The translations under genes were made by a program, and so were the position numbers. DNA of 64,000 bases from Gnetum montanum (Eukaryota; Streptophyta; Gnetopsida; Gnetales; Gnetaceae). The DNA is taken from the NCBI GenBank assembly GCA_015680685.1, contig MNCI01030039.1:90444-154443 (forward strand), in the 5' to 3' direction. Below are positions 58,669 through 64,000 of the stretch, one piece after another. The stretch's first letter is position 1. Each line of letters begins with the position of its first letter. The notes beneath the pieces are model-generated. The model saw nothing but the letters and a program-made list of their open reading frames with translations. It did not search any database and was not told where the DNA came from.

Positions 58669-59605
58669 CATGGAAGCTTTTTTCCTCATTGTGGAAACTA
58701 CATGCCCCCAACATGGAAGCCACAAAGACCAAATCTCAATACTCCATGTAGTCCAGCATTGATCCAACATGCCAGCATGAAAGGTTGAAGGTCCAACATA
58801 GAAGATCTATCTCAACTATGGATGCCATCAACCCATTACTATTTTTAGTAAACAAAATGGCCATGGGGGTTTGGCACTTACTATATATGGTAACCACCTA
58901 AATTTTCGCAACTATCCCACCTAAAACATAGCCAAAATTTACAGCCAATTTGAGGCAAGGATTAAGGCCAAAGACCTGTAAAAACCAAGCCCAAACACCA
59001 TTTTAAGATTGGACCCCCTTTGCACTTACATACTTTGGGAATTTTATCAAATATTTTTTCATTTAAGATATTTGAACATGCACAAAGCTTCCTGAATCCC
59101 CAATGTGGAACCCCCTTTTGGGTAATTGCTACCCCCCATAGCAATTGTTACCTCCCCAACCCCCACCATATCCATTGTTACATCCTCTTGTAACACCAAT
59201 GTTGCAGATCTAGTGTAATGAGCAGCAAAGGTTTGAAAGCATTGGGAGTTGTGGAGCATCTTGATTATGGAGCAATGGATTCCAAACCCTCACCAAAGTA
59301 AACTTCGTTGCTACCCCAGGCACATTTTTGTACATATTTCTCAAACTCATTCTTTATTCTTTTTTTAATAAAGTCGAAGGTTTGTAGTTGTTTGTGCAAT
59401 CTGCATTTACTTCAATTTTATAGATCTATAATCTTTGCATTTTTATTTTTACAACCTTGTTTACCCTCCTCTAAGTCCTAGGATGATTTACTAGACATCC
59501 AGGGCATCCTGAATCCCATTTTTTCAAAGACCTTGGGGATTTAGCATTAAAGCTATAATGCTAGGATTTTTGGTTTTCCAGTAACTAAATTTTTCAATTC
59601 CTAGA

Positions 59606-59911
59606 CCATTGACAGTCAAGAATAATTCCTCGATGAGGTGTAGAATTTAAAAAAAATTAAAGAATTATTCTATGGAATTCCTACTCTTTTGCATCTCATA
59701 GAAACTCATTTTAGAGATAATACAAGATTAGAATGCTACAACCATATTATTGATGATCTAAACATAGGAGCTCTTACTTCTTATTCATGTCACTACGAGC
59801 CCATTCCTGATATTTTAATATTCCTTTAAAAAATGAATGTTAATTTCCAAATTTCATTTTTAGATATCTACAATGATTTTTGCAAGCTTTGATTGTGTTA
59901 GATAAACCAAA
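59606..59911. other. Flanking DNA right of D
   Basis: AT-rich, no feature recognised. One short frame (IETHFRDNTRLECYNHIID) has no known match. Confidence 0.3.
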
Positions 59912-61044
59912 GTGATTGGGATTGTTGGTTTGATAGTTGAGGAAAGCTTGTTGAAGAAGGATATGCTACAAAAAAGAGATGATCAAGTGATAGTTTATGA
60001 TATTTTGAAGATAGCAATTTCAGATGAGACCAACAAGTATTCTATCTAGAATAAAAAGGTTTGAAAACCTTAACTTTTTTTTATTATCTTTCTAATTTCA
60101 TTTAAAAGTATCATTACTCTTACTATCTCTTCAAATGTGAGTCCCTTATTCATCTATTTTCCTAAATTTGAAATTTGAAACTATCATTACTACTTTTGAC
60201 TAAAGAGTTTACCCTTGAAGTTAGTTTGTTGACTAAGCTACGTGCCTTGGATTTTCATGCATGTTAGCAAGTTTATCAAACAAGTATTTTTCCAAAAACT
60301 TTGGAACATCTAACAAGTTTATCTACTTTAAGAGCAAGTGGCATGAGATACTTCACACCTGAGTTGTGCTCCTCTAGTCATTCTAAAGGATTTGGTGCTA
60401 TGGAATTGCTTGGAAACTAGAGAACATACATAACTTATCCAAATTGAAAACAACAAAGCTCAACAGCTACACTATTCTAAATACTCTGCTAAAAGACATA
60501 GGCCAGTTTCCTAAGTTGGGCTTTTATAGTTGCACTATGCTTAAGACTCAGTCGAAAATTATAGCAATATTATCAACATTTTCAAGAGTCAACATCAGAA
60601 AAACTCAAATAAGAATCCTACCTAATAGTTGTAGGAGTCTCATTAATTTGTTTACCCTAGGCTTGAATAAAATTTCCATTGTGAATTTCCTATCTATGTT
60701 TTGTTCTTTTCTTCAAAATCTAAGATCATTAAGAATATCTGATTGTGTTGAGTTAATGAGCCTATTGGATGACCTTTCCAAGTTAACCAAATTAGAAAGG
60801 TTAACATGTGAAAAAATTAAGGTAAAATCTTTGTCCCAAGGTTTCTTAAACTAAAGCACCCACAAACTAAGGTATGAAGGTATGTACTCCAGTTATCCTA
60901 TCTAGTTAGATAAGCTTAAATGTGATGACTTGTTCAAAGATGCTATGGACTTAATATTACACTCAAAAAATTTTACACTACTTTTGATAGATGGCAGCCA
61001 TGCTATAATTTACATAGTTGCAAAGAACATAACATTTTTATGAA
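59912..61044 (+). pseudogene. Leucine-rich-repeat gene relic, possibly NLR type
   Basis: A plus-strand patchwork of frames. 59912-60050 reads GLIVEESLLKKDML and VIVYDILKIAISDE, which resembles the end of an NB-ARC domain (a position where M-H-D is common reads V-Y-D). 60190-60370 reads LLTKLRALDFHAC and IFPKTLEHLTSLSTLRASG. 60444-60854 is open: PKLGFYSC, LINLFTLGLNKISIV, FLQNLRSLRISDCVELM and LSKLTKLERLTCEKI, the L-x-x-L-x-x-L spacing of plant LRRs. No P-loop or TIR/CC part is present. It lies outside D and predates it. NLR is an inference; another LRR family is possible. Confidence 0.5.
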
Positions 61045-61524
61045 TTTTTACATTTTTTGTAATCCCAGCAATGGGTATGTGAGTTCAAGACATGTATGAC
61101 AAGCTAGGAATGCACACTCATCATTCATATGATAGTTTAGGATTTATCTTCTTGTTCTAATTTAGATTAATTAAATATTTATTTTTTATATTTTCATATA
61201 ACTTAGCCATATCTACATAACATCAATAATCATATGTCTTTCTTTAGACTAAAATACACATGATAAAGATACCACTAGTCTAAGTGAGAAGATAGCGACC
61301 TATAATCAATACTTAATGATCTAGATACCATATTAGTCCTACCCATAGTATTTGATTAGATTGTACATAAACACTTGTAATTTCTATGTCTGATAGTAGG
61401 GAACACTTGTCTCTCATTATCAACATCATTGCTAGGGATGATTCTAATGATCTAGACTAATTATACTATAAAGTATCATTGTAAAAAAATTAGCATTTTA
61501 TCTTTGAGGACGTTAACTAAAAAC
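61045..61524. other. AT-rich DNA, possible A5 leader or LTR remnant
   Basis: No ORF or repeat partner in the window. Its position in front of the A5 gag suggests leader or LTR, but no terminal motif or primer site is recognisable. Confidence 0.3.
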
Positions 61525-62282
61525 ATGTCATCTTCACATAAGGTCAATAATCCATTATACTATGAAAACATTGGTAGAGGTAATGATAGGATCTATATTG
61601 AAGAAAATTAGAGTGAACCACTATAAGTGAGGATCCCATATTTTCATTCAAACCCTTACTACATTCAAAGACTACATTTAGTTATAATGGACAATCCTAG
61701 AGCAAATGGAATATGTCCTAGAACAAGGAGGGTCTCAAGGCCCAAGACCTTTAGCAAACCTAGAGGAGATGAACCAAGGGACCATAGGGGAAGACATAAA
61801 ATCCATGGTAGTTCTCCTACTTCACCATATTTCTTTCCATCTTTACCATCTATTTTTGACAAAGATGAATGTAGGTATGGAAATATAGCTCCACTAAGTG
61901 GTCAAGATGAAGATAGAAGTAGGGATTAACAACAAGATATAAGATACCAAAGGGAGTGTAGACAAGACCATCATAATTAGATAAATAGAAATAGAGATAG
62001 GTATTATAACCATGACATGTCTAATAATGATGAATCTTTGTTGATTATTAGAAGCATGATATGAATTAGGAAGGTAATTAGAATATCCAAGAAGCATCAA
62101 AGAGAAAGTTACATCAAATGACTTGATATGAATAACATTCTAAATTTAAGGGAGGGTATAATTCTAATTCAATCCATTATTTACAAGTCTTCCATGATTC
62201 CTATGCCTTACAAAATATTAAAAGTAAGTGGCAAAAACTTAAGCTCTTCTCTACAATACTAATAGAAGAAGTTGAAAGTTGG
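61525..62282 (+). pseudogene. A5: older gag relic interrupted by A4
   Basis: ATG 61525 gives MSSSHKVNNPLYYENIGRG, like other Athila-like gag starts here. The conserved N-terminal block (HPDEY...GNIVLPP) is absent. A basic Ser/Pro-rich segment follows (RGRHKIHGSSPTSPYFFPS). Near 62120 the core begins: LDMNNI, then in a shifted frame LQVFHDSYALQNIKSKWQKL and EEVESW, equivalent to A1 near 25640-25790. A4 inserted right after this Trp codon. Confidence 0.65.
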
Positions 62283-62308
62283 TGATGAGACGCGAACTTC
62301 ATGTGCCG

Positions 62309-62381
62309 CGATATCGCATACACGATATCGCAGCCGCCGCGATATCGCATCTTTCCCTGCAATATCACGTATACGATATCG
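62309..62381 (+). promoter_or_regulatory. CGATATCG palindrome array in A4 U3
   Basis: Four perfect CGATATCG octamers (62309, 62323, 62340, 62374) and one decayed copy (about 62360) in 73 bp, ending 18 bp before the TATA box. A1 and A2 have the same array with CG changed to TG or CA. Confidence 0.85.
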
Positions 62382-62398
62382 CGGTCCGCCGCCATATC

Positions 62399-62406
62399 TA
62401 TAAATA
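62399..62406 (+). promoter_or_regulatory. A4 TATA box
   Basis: TATAAATA followed by AGAGGCGG, conserved at the same place in A1 (15622) and the A2 LTR. Confidence 0.75.
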
Positions 62407-63356
62407 AGAGGCGGCACTCCCCTCATTTCTCAATCCTGGCTAGAAGTAGCGAAGCTCTAGCAGATTGATCACTCCAGAGTTAGAATTTTTCCCCATGTGC
62501 CCGCAGTAGGAGTCCTAGAGTGAACGGCTCTTTATTCGAGCAGCCTGTAACCTGAACCCAAGTTGTGTACCGCAATAAAGACAAACTTGATTGGATAAAC
62601 CTTGCAGTACATGGTTTTATTGTTTGCTTATTTACTGCTTTCCTAGTGCGCACAAGTACAACTTGATTACGAGCATCTACGGACGTGTACGGCTAGTCAA
62701 GGAATCGGCTGCTTGTCGCAACACGTGAGTACGACTTGATTACGAGCATTGGACTGCTTGGTAACCTAGTAGTGTATTCCAAAATCTACGCTTGGTAATC
62801 CCAGTGGTAGTCCAATGTGTACGGCTAGTCAAGGAATCGACTGCTTATTGCTAGGCTAGAACGTGTGATAAGTACGACTTAGTTACGAGCACCCACGGGT
62901 GTGTACGGCTAGCTAAGGAATCTGCTGCTTATCACACTTAAGCTAAATAGGTGCCTCAGTACAACCACTTCAAGCACTTGCATTACGTGTGGTGATCCCA
63001 GTAACGATTAGCGTTTGGTAAACCATAGTTGCATAGTTCAGGGTGTGTCCGGTAAGTGGGAACGGATGCTGACGCTAGTTAATTTAGACTTAGGACATTA
63101 GTTAGAGTTAGTTTAGTTTCTCAACACTTTCCCTTATAGCTTAGGAGATAAACCTAAAAAATACCAAAAAATCACATACCTCAGGCTTGCTTAACCATAC
63201 ACCGTGACACTTACAAGCAAGCCTGGGAAGACAACGAACGATTAACCCCAAGTTTTTCTTGTGGTGTTAAGGCATTTAGTCTACGGAGTTCGACCGGATT
63301 GTGCGTGCACACTCATATTCGTATGGTTGAGTGTAGGGGTATCTCGCCACTCATCA

Positions 63357-63375
63357 TTGGCGCCGTTGCCGGGGA
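63357..63375 (+). other. A4 primer-binding site
   Basis: TTGGCGCCGTTGCCGGGGA, the tRNA-Asp type site of Athila-like elements, without mismatches to the usual form. Confidence 0.95.
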
Positions 63376-63500
63376 CTAAGTGTGTTTTCACCAATTGAAC
63401 ATAAGAGATATCACTCACATCGTTGTGAGCTTAAACGAACCTTAGGGTTAATCAGTTAATTAAGAACAGAAATAACGGTAGAAATAGCACACCATTAGAA

Positions 63501-64000
63501 ATGGCTTCTTCTCATGCAATCAACTCACCTAAGGACAATACAAGAGAAAGTCAGGATCATACGCATAACCAAAATCAACCATGTCCTCAACAATCTAAAG
63601 TCACATATACTCATCCCGATGAGTATCTGCCAGATTTTATCTTTGTTTTCCATCAATATGAGCAACTGTGGTGGAGAGACATGCAAGGTAACATTGTGTT
63701 ACCCCTAGATCGCTCTGCTCCCAACATGCTTTTCCGTGCCTTGGTACGGATTGGCATGCATGAGCTATTCGCAGAATACGTTTTGGATGACCATGACACA
63801 AGGGATTACCGTCCCTCAAATGCCCAACGTATTCGGGATGCAAGGAAGGAGAGCCAACATTCACTATTGAAGGGCAAGGTTCCCCACGTCATTAGTGAAA
63901 TAGGAGACGAGGAACCCCTCACAATGGGTTTCTTAGAAAATGGTGTTCCTCCTCCTCACTCTAGTGAAGAGGTTAGGCATCAGGGCCTTAGATCAATGAT
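63501..64000 (+). CDS. A4 gag, N-terminal part, open to window end
   Basis: ATG 63501 opens 166 codons with no stop: MASSHAINSPKDN, then VTYTHPDEYLPDFIFVFHQY, QLWWRDMQGNIVLPLDRSAP, MLFRALVRIGMHELFAEYVL and LKGKVPHVISEIGDEEPL. The same blocks, broken, occur in A1, A2 and A3, which confirms the start. It is the only long uninterrupted element frame in the window. Gag is the structural protein of the cytoplasmic virus-like particle. The core, knuckle and protease lie beyond the edge. Confidence 0.9.
   Translation, partial: MASSHAINSPKDNTRESQDHTHNQNQPCPQQSKVTYTHPDEYLPDFIFVFHQYEQLWWRDMQGNIVLPLDRSAPNMLFRALVRIGMHELFAEYVLDDHDTRDYRPSNAQRIRDARKESQHSLLKGKVPHVISEIGDEEPLTMGFLENGVPPPHSSEEVRHQGLRSM

Larger units (their letters stand above)
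4925..59605 (+). mobile_element. D: outermost Tat-like gag-pro LTR element, split by A1
   Basis: D is a plus-strand LTR element reconstructed from two blocks, 4925-15532 and 57667-59605, separated by the A1 insertion. Its 5' LTR is represented only by the last 601 bp because A2 inserted into it; the first part lies left of the window. It encodes gag and protease but shows no RT, RNase H or integrase. Primer site, polypurine tract and pre-PPT block resemble those of B and C, which places it with the Tat lineage. It carries the most stop codons of any element here and hosts all the others except A2, A4 and A5 inside its span, so it is the oldest. Confidence 0.75.
58178..59605 (+). repeat. D 3' LTR
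   Basis: Starts TAAAACATCAC (TGAAACACCAC in C), with TATAAATG near 58371 and ends near CTAGA at 59605. The last 610 bp match 4925-5525. Insertion of A2 in the 5' copy corresponds to a point near 58990. Confidence 0.8.
62283..63356 (+). repeat. A4 5' LTR
   Basis: 1074 bp, TGATGAGACG...CTCATCA. It is longer than the A1 LTR because a segment with TACGGCTAGTCAAGGAATC is present three times (about 62690, 62820 and 62905). The part around 62990-63060 and the end match A1, A2 and A3. Confidence 0.9.
62283..64000 (+). mobile_element. A4: youngest-looking Athila-like element, 5' part
   Basis: 5' LTR 62283-63356, perfect primer site 63357-63375 and a gag frame that stays open to the window end. It is inserted in A5 gag; the 3' flank is beyond the window, so no target duplication can be read. 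Confidence 0.85.

Overview
This is nuclear DNA of a vascular plant with a large, repeat-rich genome. The window is almost entirely decayed Ty3/gypsy LTR retrotransposons. I see no intact host gene, no tRNA or rRNA gene and nothing bacterial. The species cannot be fixed from the sequence. The one candidate host-gene trace is a broken leucine-rich-repeat segment (59912-61044), possibly an NLR resistance-gene relic.

The elements are nested. The outermost is D (+), a Tat-like gag-pro element. Its 5' LTR is cut at 4924 by A2 (-), and its 3' LTR is 58178-59605. Inside D sits A1 (+), an Athila-like element at 15533-57666 with flanks ATAAC/GTAAC. The 5' LTR of A1 is split by a second Athila-like element, A3 (-, 16260-24419). 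The protease codons of A1 are split by B (-, 27308-53693, exact CTTTT duplication). B is a Tat-lineage element with gag-pro, RT, two RNase H domains and integrase. B is in turn interrupted by C (+, 29896-38092, flanks GTATC/GTGTC), another gag-pro-only element. At the right edge a younger Athila-like copy, A4 (+, from 62283), lies inside an older gag relic, A5 (61525-62282). The gag of A4 is open to the window end.

Layout: 1-4924 A2 (gag-PR, pol deleted). 4925-15532 D (LTR end, gag-pro, hairpin units, antisense spliced ORF, hairpin units). 15533-24513 A1 5' LTR split by A3. 24514-27307 A1 gag. 27308-53693 B with C inside. 53694-57666 rest of A1 (PR, integrase scrap, 381-N gap, 3' region, 3' LTR). 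57667-59605 D 3' end. 59606-61524 older DNA with the LRR relic. 61525-64000 A5 and A4.

The most unusual content is shared by the Tat-like elements B, C and D. All carry, in the sense of their host element, arrays of a short unit: a 4-bp stem, a 6-nt loop and the complementary stem, followed by TWAAACTRGCA. The stems change sequence while staying complementary (GGTC/GACC, AGTC/GACT, CATC/GATG, GGCC/GGCC, AGTT/AACT). In B and D these arrays bracket an antisense ORF with GT-AG introns placed directly after gag-pro. C and D have no pol but share primer-binding site, polypurine tract and pre-PPT block with B. The simplest reading is non-autonomous partners of a B-like element. A second theme is in the Athila-like LTRs: the same TATA/R/U5 backbone is preceded in different copies by unrelated palindrome arrays, CGATATCG in some and TCTAATWATTAGA in others.
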